A program made the translations under genes and the position numbers. The notes below the pieces were generated by a model. That model was not told the origin of the DNA. It saw only the letters and a program-made list of their open reading frames with translations, and did not search any database. DNA of 64,000 bases from contig CANNGL010000001.1 of the NCBI GenBank assembly GCA_947504205.1, positions 372,001 to 436,000 of the forward strand. Reading direction: 5' to 3'. The stretch comes from an uncultured Litoreibacter sp. (GTDB lineage Bacteria; Pseudomonadota; Alphaproteobacteria; Rhodobacterales; Rhodobacteraceae). This document shows positions 25,984 to 34,687 of this stretch, in pieces (position 1 is the stretch's first letter; the number at the start of each line of letters is the position of its first letter).

Positions 25984-26942
25984 CCGACACCCCCGTAGAA
26001 AAGGCGCGGCCGGTTCGCGTGCAAAACCCTTCGCGCCTGAAAACCTTTTGGGCGTCGGACTTTGCCTATGCGTTTCGTCGCTCACCCGTCGCCATGGTGT
26101 CATTCGCGGTTGTGATGCTGCTGGTTTTGGCGGCGCTCTTTGCGCCGTTTATTGCCCCGTTCGATCCCTTTGATCCCGGCAGTCTTAACCTGATGAACGG
26201 GTTTACAGCACCCGGTACGCCCAATGCGTTTACCGGTGATAGCTTCTGGCTCGGTACTGATGATCAGGGGCGCGACGTGTTTTCTACGATCCTTTACGGA
26301 ATGCGTATATCGCTCTTTGTGGGGTTTGCGGCCGTGCTCTTTGCGATGGCGCTCGGCATAACGCTTGGACTTATCGCAGGATATGTTGGCGGTTGGACGG
26401 AAACCCTGATCATGCGGGTCGCAGACGTGCAGCTTACCTTCCCCTCAATTCTTGTGGCGATGCTGATTTTCGGGGTCGCGAAGGGCGTGACGCCGGTTGA
26501 ATACCGCGACCAAATGGCGATTTGGGTTCTGATTGTTGCAATCGGACTGTCGGACTGGGTGCAATTTGCGCGTGTGGTGCGGGGCGCAACACTGGTCGAA
26601 AAGAACAAGGAATACGTACAGGCCGCGAAACTGATCGGTCGCTCCAGCCCAGCGATCATGATGCGCCACATACTGCCCAACGTACTTAGCCCTGTTTTGG
26701 TTATCGCAACGATCTCACTCGCGCTGGCCATCATCGCGGAGGCCACGCTCAGCTTCTTGGGCGTTGGTGCCCCGCCCACTCAACCGTCTCTCGGCACGCT
26801 TATTCGCATCGGGCAGGGGTTTCTGTTCTCGGGCGAATGGTGGATTTTGTTTTTCCCATCCATCACGCTTCTTGCGCTGGCATTGTCGGTTAATTTGCTA
26901 GGCGACTGGTTGCGTGACGCGCTTAACCCGAAGCTGCGATAG
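25980..26942 (+). CDS. Dipeptide-type ABC transporter permease (DppC-like)
   Basis: 320 residues. A cytoplasmic N-terminus of about 35 residues precedes six membrane helices. DppC features are 'WLGTDDQGRDVFSTILYGMRISL', the coupling loop 'NKEYVQAAKLIGRSSPAIMMRHILPNV' and 'IIAEATLSFLGVGAPPTQPSLGTL'. It starts within the stop of the preceding permease gene (ATGA), and the two form the channel heterodimer. Downstream, the operon is interrupted by an FkbM methyltransferase and a secreted protein before the ATPase genes, an unusual order. Confidence 0.92.
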   Translation: MTDTPVEKARPVRVQNPSRLKTFWASDFAYAFRRSPVAMVSFAVVMLLVLAALFAPFIAPFDPFDPGSLNLMNGFTAPGTPNAFTGDSFWLGTDDQGRDVFSTILYGMRISLFVGFAAVLFAMALGITLGLIAGYVGGWTETLIMRVADVQLTFPSILVAMLIFGVAKGVTPVEYRDQMAIWVLIVAIGLSDWVQFARVVRGATLVEKNKEYVQAAKLIGRSSPAIMMRHILPNVLSPVLVIATISLALAIIAEATLSFLGVGAPPTQPSLGTLIRIGQGFLFSGEWWILFFPSITLLALALSVNLLGDWLRDALNPKLR

Positions 26943-26969
26943 TTAGAATTGGCTAGTGAGGACGTTGCG

Positions 26970-27824
26970 ATGTCATTCCAAAAGAAAGCGATCAGATCAA
27001 TGGGCGCCATTTTGGATTTCTGGATTTCGCGGGGATCTGACGCTCAATACGCCAAACGATACAACTTGTTGAAACCACTTCGGCCGGGCAAAGCGACGGA
27101 CATTGCGTTTCATGAGGATACGGGTCTTTTTGAGCTGACCCAGGCAGATGACAAACTTTATGTCGCGCGCCGCAGTCGCCTGTTCTATCAGTTTTTGGGG
27201 CTGTCCTCGCGTCAACAGCGGTTGTTGCGGGACTATATGTTGGACGATTTCACTTTCGGTCCAGACGATCTAGTCATTGATTGCGGCGCGAATATTGGCG
27301 AGGTGTCTGTCGCTCTGGCGAAATTGGGCGCGAATGTTCTGGCGTACGAACCCCATCCTGTCGAATACAAGGCGTTGAAGGCCAATGCCGATATGTTTCC
27401 CAACATGGAAGCGCTGAACCTGGCGCTGTGGAAAGAGTCTTCCGAGATGGTTTTCTATGCGAAAAATGACACGGCTGACTCCAGCCTGATTGATCCCGGT
27501 GATGCGCAACGGGAACTCAGGGTGCAAACCATCAGCTTGGATGAGTTCATGAAAGGGCGCCCTGAAGAGGGGAAACGAATTCGCGTGATCAAGCTCGAAG
27601 CGGAAGGCGCGGAACCTGAGATCATTGAAGGTATGAAAGAAACCCTGTCCCGCGTTGATTGTCTCACCGTCGATATGGGGCCAGAGCGTGGCTCGACCTC
27701 TGAAAATACTGTTGCACAGGTTTGCGAATTGCTTTGGGATCATGGGTTTAAGCTGGAGCGTTTCAACCATAACCGCGTCAGTGGCCTGTTCGTTGCTCGC
27801 GATCGGATGGGCGCTCTGTCGTGA
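26970..27824 (+). CDS. FkbM-family SAM-dependent methyltransferase
   Basis: 284 residues from the ATG at 26970, preceded by GTGAGGA; a TTG at 26949 is a weaker alternative. The SAM-binding core is at 100-130: 'LVIDCGANIGEVSVALAKLGANVLAYEPHP', with D104CGANIG and E127PHP. The family-typical 'LDEF' and 'IKLEAEGAEPEIIEGM' stretches follow. FkbM proteins methylate hydroxyl groups on sugars or secondary metabolites. Here the gene sits inside a transporter operon (28 bp after the permease), with no glycan genes nearby, so the substrate is open. No membrane segment or signal peptide is seen. Confidence 0.87.
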   Translation: MSFQKKAIRSMGAILDFWISRGSDAQYAKRYNLLKPLRPGKATDIAFHEDTGLFELTQADDKLYVARRSRLFYQFLGLSSRQQRLLRDYMLDDFTFGPDDLVIDCGANIGEVSVALAKLGANVLAYEPHPVEYKALKANADMFPNMEALNLALWKESSEMVFYAKNDTADSSLIDPGDAQRELRVQTISLDEFMKGRPEEGKRIRVIKLEAEGAEPEIIEGMKETLSRVDCLTVDMGPERGSTSENTVAQVCELLWDHGFKLERFNHNRVSGLFVARDRMGALS

Positions 27825-27884
27825 GATATGCTCGGCCTTCTCAGACGACCTTGCGTTACACGACAGTTTGGGCGGGATGCTAGA

Positions 27885-28286
27885 ATGATGGCTCGTCTCT
27901 CTCTGACCACATGCCTGTGCTTGGCCTTGTGCTGTGGTGTCGCGAAGGCCCAGCCAACCATGGGCATCGGCGTGTTGTGCTCTTACGCACTGGTTGTGGG
28001 GCTGCGGAGCTACCAAAAGCAATGCCAGCCGACGCGCGAGGATGAGGCCAAGTTTCTCGATCCGTTGATCAAGAGCCATCGTTGGTATGTTGTGCAAAAC
28101 GGCGACTGGAAAGCGGCGGATCATACTGCGTTTGAGAAAAAGCAGGCCGGGACCGTTTCAGATTGCACACGAGATGACCTAAATGAGATGCTTAATACGA
28201 TGCTAGCCGACCCGAAACGCTTGACCCAAGAGATTGAGTTTCAGCTGTCTAAGGGGCGTACGCCTGAATGGGGAGTTTGCTTTTGA
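27885..28286 (+). CDS. Small secreted four-cysteine protein of unknown function
   Basis: 133 residues from the ATG at 27885 (27888 also possible); an in-frame ATG at 27828 would place about 19 charged residues ahead of the signal peptide and is less likely. A clear Sec signal peptide ends at AKA (about residue 22). The mature protein of about 110 residues has four cysteines (32, 47, 94, 132), compatible with two disulfides in the periplasm, and is otherwise charged. I do not recognise a family. It lies between the FkbM methyltransferase and the first transporter ATPase; its last bases overlap the ATPase start, so expression is coupled to the transporter. Confidence 0.7.
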   Translation: MMARLSLTTCLCLALCCGVAKAQPTMGIGVLCSYALVVGLRSYQKQCQPTREDEAKFLDPLIKSHRWYVVQNGDWKAADHTAFEKKQAGTVSDCTRDDLNEMLNTMLADPKRLTQEIEFQLSKGRTPEWGVCF

Positions 28287-29269
28287 CTGAACCGATCCTG
28301 TCAGTCCGCGACCTTGTGGTCGAGATCCCAACCCGACACGGCATCCTGCGCCCGGTCGATCAGGTGAACTACGAAATTGCACCGGGCGAAATTCTTGGTG
28401 TGGTTGGTGAATCCGGGGCCGGAAAATCGATGACCGGTAACGCGGTCATTGGCCTGTTGGATCGACCAGCCAAGATAAGCTCGGGTGAGATCTATCTGAA
28501 GGGTCAGCGGATTGACCAACTGCCAATTACTCAGATGCGAAAGTTACGCGGCAAAGAAATTGGAATGGTCTTTCAGGACCCGCTGACGTCGCTCAATCCC
28601 TTGCTGAGGATCGGTGAGCAATTGACCGAAACGATCTCGGCGCATCTGGATGTCTCCAACCGTGAAGCCGAAGAACGCGCTATCTTGGCGCTCGAGGAAG
28701 TGGGTATTCCCGCTGCGCGCGACCGAATTGACAGCTACCCGCACGAGTTTTCGGGCGGCATGCGCCAGCGCGTGGTTATTGCGTTGGCTCTCTGTGCTGA
28801 ACCCTCGCTCATTATTGCAGACGAACCGACAACCGCGCTTGATGTGTCTGTTCAGGCCCAGATCATCGCGCTGCTGAAGCGGCTTTGTCGTGAGAAGGGG
28901 ACAGGAGTGATGTTGGTGACGCATGACATGGGTGTCATCGCCGAAGCGGCTGATCGGGTTGCAGTGATGTATGCGGGACGTCTGGCGGAACTGGGTCCCG
29001 TACGCGAAGTTCTGGGCGCGCCACGGCACCCCTATACAGAGGGGCTGATGGGGTCCACGCCGCTGGCCTCGCAAGGCAAAGAACGGTTGCACCAAATCCC
29101 CGGGGCAATGCCGCGCTTGGGGTCATTACCCGACGGTTGCGCGTTTCACCCCCGTTGCCCCTATACGCAGGATCGCTGCCAAGCCGGCGACACGCCAAGG
29201 CTTAAGACATGTGACGGGCGCGCAGCCTGCTGGTTCCCGGTGAATACCGCACAGCAAGGAGTGGCCTGA
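28283..29269 (+). CDS. Dipeptide-type ABC transporter ATPase (DppD-like)
   Basis: 328 residues from TTG at 28283 (TTGA overlap with the preceding stop, GGGAG 8 bp upstream), giving the usual start '[11 protein letters not shown]'; an ATG at 28268 is the alternative. Walker A is GESGAGKS, the signature is FSGGMRQR and Walker B is [13 protein letters not shown]. The C-terminal extension has the family cysteine cluster ('[18 protein letters not shown]', then C...C). It energises the DppB/C-like permease. A 27-codon micro-ORF begins at its stop codon (TGATG). Confidence 0.92.
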   Translation: MTEPILSVRDLVVEIPTRHGILRPVDQVNYEIAPGEILGVVGESGAGKSMTGNAVIGLLDRPAKISSGEIYLKGQRIDQLPITQMRKLRGKEIGMVFQDPLTSLNPLLRIGEQLTETISAHLDVSNREAEERAILALEEVGIPAARDRIDSYPHEFSGGMRQRVVIALALCAEPSLIIADEPTTALDVSVQAQIIALLKRLCREKGTGVMLVTHDMGVIAEAADRVAVMYAGRLAELGPVREVLGAPRHPYTEGLMGSTPLASQGKERLHQIPGAMPRLGSLPDGCAFHPRCPYTQDRCQAGDTPRLKTCDGRAACWFPVNTAQQGVA

Positions 29270-29352
29270 TGCGTTTTTTATCGAGCAGCGACGTCGAGAG
29301 GCCGAAAAGTTCTGGGTCTGAAGTACCCTTTTGGCAGGGAGTGCATACGTGA
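29269..29352 (+). CDS. Possible 27-residue micro-ORF between the two ATPase genes
   Basis: An ATG that shares a base with the dppD-like stop (TGATG), preceded by AAGGAG at ideal spacing, opens a 27-codon frame. It ends in TGA exactly inside the GTG start of the dppF-like gene (GTGA). The peptide ([18 protein letters not shown] and 9 more residues) is hydrophilic with no known motif. It may be a coupling cistron that carries ribosomes from one ATPase gene to the next. It may also be the relic of an earlier dppF start. It is too short for family evidence. Confidence 0.45.
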   Translation: MRFLSSSDVERPKSSGSEVPFWQGVHT

Positions 29353-30365
29353 ACGCCATTGTCTCCATTCGCAACCTGACGCGTGTCTTTGATGTTTCCA
29401 AGCCCTGGCTGAACCGAGTGATCGAACGGCTGCCCAAAAGTCTGCTCACGGCAGTCTCGGATGTGTCTTTCGATATCGAAGAGAAGACGGTTTACGCGTT
29501 GGTCGGCGAGAGTGGTTCCGGCAAGTCGACCATCGGAAAGATGGTCGTCGGGTTATTGAAGCCGTCCGAAGGCACCGTCGAGATCGAAGATGTGAACCTT
29601 TTCACCGAGCAGGATGAAGATACCATCGAGCGGGTGCGATCCGATCTGTCGATGATCTTTCAGGATCCCTATGCCAGCTTGAACCCGCGCTGGCGCGTCC
29701 GTGATATCATTGAAGAACCGGTGGCAGCAAAGGGCGAAAAGACTGCCGGTCTGGCGGAAGATCTGCTTGAAAAGGTTGGGTTGTCTGCAGCTGATGCAGG
29801 AAAGTTTCCACATGAGTTTTCGGGCGGTCAACGTCAGCGGATCTGTGTTGCCCGGGCGCTGGCCAGCGAGCCCAAACTCATCGTTTGTGACGAACCCACA
29901 TCGGCCCTTGATGTGTCAGTGCAGGCTCAGGTGTTGAATCTGATGTCCGATCTCAAGGATGATCTGGGTCTGACCTATCTTTTCATTAGTCATGATTTGA
30001 CCGTGATCCAGCATATGGCGGACCGCATCGGCGTTTTGTATCTCGGGCGACTGGTGGAGGAGGCGGCGCCAATGCAACTCTTTGCAGAGCCGCAGCACCC
30101 CTATACGCAGATGTTGCTGGCGGCAGCCCCCAAGATGGATGGGTTCGGTCGTGAAGTCCCACCTCCGACGGGCGAAATTCCGGACCCGATCAATCCGCCA
30201 TCAGGCTGCGCTTATCATCCCCGATGCCCCCTTTCGATTGATCGCTGTAAACGCGAGCGTCCTGAACTGGAACAAAAAGATCAGGCCCGCGTGGCATGTT
30301 TCCGGGCTGGCGAGAACTCCCTTGATCTCCAGACAATGGAACTTGAAGGGCAGGCCACAAGTTGA
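29349..30365 (+). CDS. Dipeptide-type ABC transporter ATPase (DppF-like)
   Basis: 338 residues from the GTG at 29349, which has GGGAG 6 bp upstream and yields 'MNAIVSIRNLTRVFDV'; a TTG at 29331 is also in frame. Walker A GESGSGKST, signature FSGGQRQR and Walker B LIVCDEPTSALDV are intact. The C-terminus carries 'GCAYHPRCPLSIDRC', as in DppF/OppF. It pairs with the DppD-like ATPase. The insertion 'NRVIERLPKSLLTAVSD' between the first strands is typical of OppF/DppF relatives that take up larger or unusual substrates. Confidence 0.92.
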   Translation: MNAIVSIRNLTRVFDVSKPWLNRVIERLPKSLLTAVSDVSFDIEEKTVYALVGESGSGKSTIGKMVVGLLKPSEGTVEIEDVNLFTEQDEDTIERVRSDLSMIFQDPYASLNPRWRVRDIIEEPVAAKGEKTAGLAEDLLEKVGLSAADAGKFPHEFSGGQRQRICVARALASEPKLIVCDEPTSALDVSVQAQVLNLMSDLKDDLGLTYLFISHDLTVIQHMADRIGVLYLGRLVEEAAPMQLFAEPQHPYTQMLLAAAPKMDGFGREVPPPTGEIPDPINPPSGCAYHPRCPLSIDRCKRERPELEQKDQARVACFRAGENSLDLQTMELEGQATS

Positions 30366-30374
30366 CACTCCGGA

Positions 30375-31208
30375 ATGATAAATTTGGGTAGATATTGGCA
30401 GGTCGCCAAAAGCGTCTTTGAAAGATCGGGCGAATTTAACCTTGGCCTGATCGCCGCAGGCGTCGCCTTTTTCACGATGTTCTCGCTTTTTCCGGGTATT
30501 GCGGCGCTTATTGCGATCTGGGGTCTCTTTGCTGATCCCGCCGTCGTCCTTGAACAAACCAACACGTTGCAAGGCGTGATCCCCGACGATGCGTTTAAGC
30601 TGCTTTATGGTCAGGTCAGCGCATTGATAAGCGCGAGAAGTGACACATTAGGGTTCGCCGGTATAGTCTCGCTTGCCGTGGCGCTTTGGTCGTCCCGCGC
30701 GGCTGTCAGCGCATTGATCCAAGGTCTCAACGCAATCAGCGGTGTGAAGGATCGACCGGGATTGCGCCACTACCTGGCGTCGATTGGTTTGACGATCCTG
30801 CTGATGGGCGTCGCCCTGGTAACATTAGGCGCGGTCGTTATCGCCCCGGTTTTATTGGCAATTTTCCCAACAGGAATGTTTGTGGAGTTGGTGGTCGATG
30901 TCGCGCGGTGGTTACTTGCCATTATTGTGGTGATGACTGGTCTCGGCGCAATTTACCATTTCGGCCCAAACCTGCGCGGCGAGCGGGTGCGATGGGTGTC
31001 GGCAGGTGCGGTGATCGTTGCGGTCCTATGGTTCTTCGCGTCTTTGGCGTTTTCGTTCTATTTGTCACGCTTTGGCAACTACAACGAAATTTATGGTTCT
31101 ATCGGCGCGGTAGCCGCACTGCTGATGTGGTTCTACATCTCTGCCTATCTGGTGTTGTTTGGGGCCGCGTGGAACATGTCGCTGCGCCAAATCCCTGCGG
31201 ATAACTAG
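30375..31208 (+). CDS. YihY/BrkB-family inner-membrane protein
   Basis: 277 residues, about six membrane helices. Family landmarks are 'NLGLIAAGVAFFTMFSLFPGIAALIAIWGLFADP' near the N-terminus, 'WSSRAAVSALIQGLNAI', 'FGPNLRGERVRWVSAGAVIVAVLW' and 'YGSIGAVAALLMWFYISAYLVLFGAAWN' near the end. The molecular role of YihY/BrkB is not settled; it is often annotated as a virulence factor or mistakenly as RNase BN. It starts 9 bp after the dppF-like gene and is probably the last gene of that operon. Its TAG overlaps the stop of the convergent kinase gene (CTAG). Confidence 0.9.
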   Translation: MINLGRYWQVAKSVFERSGEFNLGLIAAGVAFFTMFSLFPGIAALIAIWGLFADPAVVLEQTNTLQGVIPDDAFKLLYGQVSALISARSDTLGFAGIVSLAVALWSSRAAVSALIQGLNAISGVKDRPGLRHYLASIGLTILLMGVALVTLGAVVIAPVLLAIFPTGMFVELVVDVARWLLAIIVVMTGLGAIYHFGPNLRGERVRWVSAGAVIVAVLWFFASLAFSFYLSRFGNYNEIYGSIGAVAALLMWFYISAYLVLFGAAWNMSLRQIPADN

Positions 31209-32464
31209 AGCTTCAGGAACACTTGGACATCCGCAACATTGGTGCCTGTCCCTCCGGTCATGAGCAGATCTCCGGCTGCACCAAGCGCGCGATAGCTGTC
31301 ATTGTCAGCCAGCAGCGCGTCGGCGTCCAAACCGGCGGCAGCGATACGCGAGATGGTGTGCGGGTCAACAATGCCGCCAGCCGCGTCGGTTGGCCCATCG
31401 CGCCCGTCGGTGCCGCCAGATAGAAATACCCACGGACCTTCGAGATCGCCCGCCAAACTTGAGAAACGTAGCGCAAGATCCTGATTTCGGCCGCCTTTTC
31501 CGGAGCCAGTTAGTGTTACTGTTGTTTCTCCACCGAAAATGAGAGCACGTGGGCCGGGGCCTGCGTCTTGAGCGATCTTTAGCAATCTCGGCGCCACATC
31601 TTTCACATTGCCTTCGAGCTGATCGTCGATAATTTCAGCCTGAAAATCCACGTTGGCGGCATCGCGGATTGCCTCAAGGCTCTTGCGGTTCGAGCAGATC
31701 AGGTGGTTGTCAGCCGCTGGCACCGGCCCCTCATCGACCTCTACTGACAGCAGGTGCGCTTTGACGCTCTCGGGCAGGCCTTCAAAAATACCAGCGCTTT
31801 GCAGCACGTTGACTGCATCCGCGCGGGTTCCGATAGGTGCGACGGTTGGGCCACTGGCAATCGCGCGCAAGTCATCTCCAACCACGTCTGAGAGGATATA
31901 GGAGGTCACCGGTGCAGGTGCGGCGTGACGCAGCAAACCACCGCCTTTGAGCTGCGAAAGCTGCTGACGCACCAAGTTCATCTGCACAATGTCCAGCCCG
32001 GCACCCAACAGAGCCTGACTAACCGCGGCCTTATCTTCAAGGCTGACGCCCTCGACCGGGCAGGGCAAAAGCGCAGATCCGCCCCCAGAGATCAGCGCGA
32101 TGACACGATCATCCGGCGTCGTATCCCGAAGAATCTCAATCACACGGGCGCCCGCTGCCGCACCCTTTTCATCCGGGACGGGATGCGCCGTAAGATGTAT
32201 CTCGACGCCGGGCAGTTCTGCTGCGTTTTCCGGATTGGTCACGGCCAGTGCGACCAGGTTGCTGTTGGGGGCGACGTTATCTAGGGCGACGCGCATCATG
32301 GGGATGGCGGCCTTGCCAATCGCAAGAATGATAAGTTTACCCGTTGCATTAAGCGGTTGATCCGCCAAGCAGTTTTGCAATGCAGCGGCGGGATCCGCAG
32401 CTGCAACGGCGACATCAAAAAGGGACTTCGCGGTATAACGCAATTTCTGGATTGAATCGTTCAC
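31205..32464 (-). CDS. Glycerate 2-kinase / MOFRL-family protein (GckA/TtuD)
   Basis: 419 residues from GTG at 32464, chosen because AGGAGG lies 7 bp upstream; a longer frame upstream lacks such a site. The N-terminal glycerate kinase domain has 'ILAIGKAAIPM', 'HPVPDEKGAAAGARVIEIL' and 'ALISGGGSALLPCPVEGVSL'; the C-terminal MOFRL domain has 'GGETTVTLTGSGKGGRNQDLAL' and 'SGGTDGRDGPTDAAGG'. It would phosphorylate D-glycerate to 2-phosphoglycerate; the same family is often labelled hydroxypyruvate reductase (TtuD). Links to the serine cycle or sugar-acid use are plausible. It is convergent with yihY, overlapping by 4 bp. Confidence 0.88.
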   Translation of the reverse strand: MNDSIQKLRYTAKSLFDVAVAAADPAAALQNCLADQPLNATGKLIILAIGKAAIPMMRVALDNVAPNSNLVALAVTNPENAAELPGVEIHLTAHPVPDEKGAAAGARVIEILRDTTPDDRVIALISGGGSALLPCPVEGVSLEDKAAVSQALLGAGLDIVQMNLVRQQLSQLKGGGLLRHAAPAPVTSYILSDVVGDDLRAIASGPTVAPIGTRADAVNVLQSAGIFEGLPESVKAHLLSVEVDEGPVPAADNHLICSNRKSLEAIRDAANVDFQAEIIDDQLEGNVKDVAPRLLKIAQDAGPGPRALIFGGETTVTLTGSGKGGRNQDLALRFSSLAGDLEGPWVFLSGGTDGRDGPTDAAGGIVDPHTISRIAAAGLDADALLADNDSYRALGAAGDLLMTGGTGTNVADVQVFLKL

Positions 32465-32541
32465 GATCGCGCCTCCTGTTGGCAGAGGCATGCCGCAAAA
32501 AGTCAGAAGTGAAAAGAGACAGACCGATTTTGAGAGGGAGA

Positions 32542-33768
32542 TCACCCAAACAAATCACCCTGCCGAGCACCGGCGCCACCTTGATCAAGCCCAAGCTGCT
32601 CGATCAGACGGGGGATTTTGTCCTTGAAGCGGAAAAAACCGTGGGTAGCGTGAGGCCAACAGGCTTGGTCGTAAGGTTTGATCGATTGCGTAAGGCGAAT
32701 ACCTGAAGCCTTCAGTCGTAGGTCAACTTGCTCAAGCATGTCTCGCGCAGGTCCAACCGTCGCGTAGTTTGTGATGACCTGTTCCAAGCTATTTTCTTTA
32801 GCCCAATCCGCGACGTTTTGAATGATCTGCGCATTGTGTGTCGTTTCCTCTGACATCGAGTTGCTCAAACAGTTTTCAACAAAGTCAACTACTTGCGGTG
32901 AAAACCTGACATGATCTGTGGCGCTCAGGCTTGATATCCGACATAGGCTGGCATCGGGGTGACTTTCTTTTAACGCTGCCAAGTCCAGATCGTCGTCATG
33001 CACAAGGATTCCGGTTTTCAATCGTGGTTCGATGGGGTCTGACTGCGGGACATCCAGCCGCTCAAAATCCCGGCCATCCAGAGCTGGTGCAAAGCTTGCC
33101 AGTGTGCCCGGTTCGGGGCGAAAACGCCCTTCGGTATATCTTTGGATGTTGTCTGGCCGGGCGAGGTAGGTCTTTCCCTTTGTCTGCAGCCCAGCCACCC
33201 AACGCCAACTTAGCGTATTGGATGCGGGGTCACCGTCCAGCAGATGTCTCAGGAAGAAATCCGCGCCTAACTCCCAAGGCAATCGCAACGTGAATATCCA
33301 GATCGAGGCGAACCACATTCGCGCATGGTTGTGAAGATATCCCGTTGAAACAAGCTCTTGCGACCAATTGTTTAAGCAGTCGATTTCTGTCTTTCCCAAA
33401 CAGGCTCGCTCCCAGCCGCTGCGTAAGCCATCCTCGGTCTGAATACGGTTCAACGCGGAATTGCGCCCAGCGAGGTAGTCTTTCCAGAGATCGGGGCGCA
33501 TCTCCAGCCAGCCCTTCCAATATGTGCGCCAGAACACTTCCTGGATGTATTTGCCAGCCGCAGCGGGCGTGTGGCGCGACAGCACGGCTTCGAGTACCTC
33601 GCTTTCGCTGATCAGACGCCGCCTGATATAAGGCGACAGCCGCGACACATCTTTGTGTCCGCTGCGATCATAGTTTCTTTGCGCTGCGTAATCGCGCCCG
33701 GCGCGAGGGACGAATTCGGTCAATCGATCTAGGGCAGCGGCGCGGGTTGGTGGAAATTCAACGGTCAT
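32542..33768 (-). CDS. Photolyase/cryptochrome-like flavoprotein with swapped domain order
   Basis: 408 residues. The first 215 residues are the FAD-binding half of photolyases: 'GHKDVSRLSPYIRRRLIS' (38-54), 'FWRTYWKGWLE' (79-89), HNHAR (146-150), and DGDPASNTLSWRWVAGLQT (178-196) with the flavin-contacting Asp/Asn. In ordinary photolyases this half is C-terminal. Here the second half (about 250-392) looks like the N-terminal alpha/beta domain: 'TGILVHDDDLDL', 'VITNYATVGPARDML...LRLKASGIRL' and HGFFRFKDKIPRLIE (376-390). So the domains appear permuted. It may repair DNA with light or act as a blue-light sensor; activity is not proven. Confidence 0.82.
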   Translation of the reverse strand: MTVEFPPTRAAALDRLTEFVPRAGRDYAAQRNYDRSGHKDVSRLSPYIRRRLISESEVLEAVLSRHTPAAAGKYIQEVFWRTYWKGWLEMRPDLWKDYLAGRNSALNRIQTEDGLRSGWERACLGKTEIDCLNNWSQELVSTGYLHNHARMWFASIWIFTLRLPWELGADFFLRHLLDGDPASNTLSWRWVAGLQTKGKTYLARPDNIQRYTEGRFRPEPGTLASFAPALDGRDFERLDVPQSDPIEPRLKTGILVHDDDLDLAALKESHPDASLCRISSLSATDHVRFSPQVVDFVENCLSNSMSEETTHNAQIIQNVADWAKENSLEQVITNYATVGPARDMLEQVDLRLKASGIRLTQSIKPYDQACWPHATHGFFRFKDKIPRLIEQLGLDQGGAGARQGDLFG

Positions 33769-33904
33769 TGCTGGCCAGCTATTCCGCGATGGACGGCTTT
33801 CAAGTTGCTTTTTTGGCGTTCGGTCCCTTGCGGCCAGTTTTCAGCGTAACTAACCTGATGTTCACGATTGGAAGATATTCCCCCACAGACCCAAAGGCAG
33901 GCAC

Positions 33905-34525
33905 ATGTTTGATCCATTAGAAACTTATAACAATCTTGTTCCGATGGTGGTCGAACAGACCAGCCGCGGCGAACGCGCATATGATATTTTCTCGCGCCTC
34001 CTGAAGGAGCGTATTATTTTCCTCAACGGTCCCATTCATGACGGGATGAGCCAGCTTATCGTGGCCCAGCTGCTGCACCTCGAAGCGGAAAATCCAAACA
34101 AAGACATCTCGATGTATATCAACTCGCCCGGTGGCGTGGTCACGGCAGGCCTGTCGATCTATGACACAATGCAATACATCCGTCCCAAGGTCTCGACTTT
34201 GATCGTCGGGCAGGCGGCTTCGGCGGGATCTCTTCTGGCTGTGGCGGGTGAAAAGGGAATGCGGTTCTCACTGCCGAATGCACGCATCATGGTGCACCAG
34301 CCATCCGGCGGCTATCAGGGTCAGGCGACGGATATCATGATCCACGCCGAAGAAACCCGGAAGCTGAAGCAAAAGCTGAACGAGATTTATTCCAAACATA
34401 CCGGACAAACCGTGAAGGCCGTCGAAAAGGCACTAGAACGTGATAATTTCATGTCTCCAGAAGAAGCCAAGGAATGGGGCCATGTCGACGAAATCGTTGA
34501 AAACCGGGCCAAAGGTGACGATTAA
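33905..34525 (+). CDS. clpP: ClpP ATP-dependent protease proteolytic subunit
   Basis: 206 residues with the complete serine protease triad: Ser106 in GQAASAGS, His131 in MVHQPSGG and Asp180 in LERDNFMS. The '[21 protein letters not shown]' stretch and C-terminal '[10 protein letters not shown]' are standard. ClpP forms the tetradecameric chamber that degrades proteins unfolded by ClpX or ClpA. clpX follows 162 bp downstream, the usual order. Length agrees with housekeeping ClpP1 in alphaproteobacteria. Confidence 0.97.
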   Translation: MFDPLETYNNLVPMVVEQTSRGERAYDIFSRLLKERIIFLNGPIHDGMSQLIVAQLLHLEAENPNKDISMYINSPGGVVTAGLSIYDTMQYIRPKVSTLIVGQAASAGSLLAVAGEKGMRFSLPNARIMVHQPSGGYQGQATDIMIHAEETRKLKQKLNEIYSKHTGQTVKAVEKALERDNFMSPEEAKEWGHVDEIVENRAKGDD

Positions 34526-34541
34526 ACACCAATTTTCCGCT

Positions 34542-34566
34542 CCGGGCAGGATTGTCACCTGTCCGG
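34542..34566 (+). other. Hairpin between clpP and clpX
   Basis: CCGGGCAGG (34542-34550) pairs with CCTGTCCGG (34558-34566) over 9 bp with one G-T wobble and a 7-base loop, 17 bp after the clpP stop. No T-run follows, so it may be an mRNA-stabilising or attenuating hairpin, with clpX partly read through. Confidence 0.4.
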
Positions 34567-34687
34567 GGGCGGGTTCCAATTCTTTGTTGTGCCTGCCGCG
34601 AGGCTGGCCTAACCTGAGCCAAAGTTGTCGCGACAGGCATTTGAACGCGACTTTGTACCCAGGCAGAACACCATGTGAGGTGGCGTA

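Noticed and set aside
25165-26103. 312-codon minus-strand frame opposite the permease genes
   Set aside because: Rich in Arg/Gln/His with no hydrophobic core or motif; the plus-strand permeases are unambiguous.
27270-28124. 284-codon minus-strand frame opposite the FkbM and secreted-protein genes
   Set aside because: No family motif, and it spans the FkbM SAM-binding region in antisense.
23302-31208. Genomic island or prophage boundary around the EACC1-caspase genes
   Set aside because: No integrase, direct repeat, tRNA or clear base-composition shift was seen at the edges.
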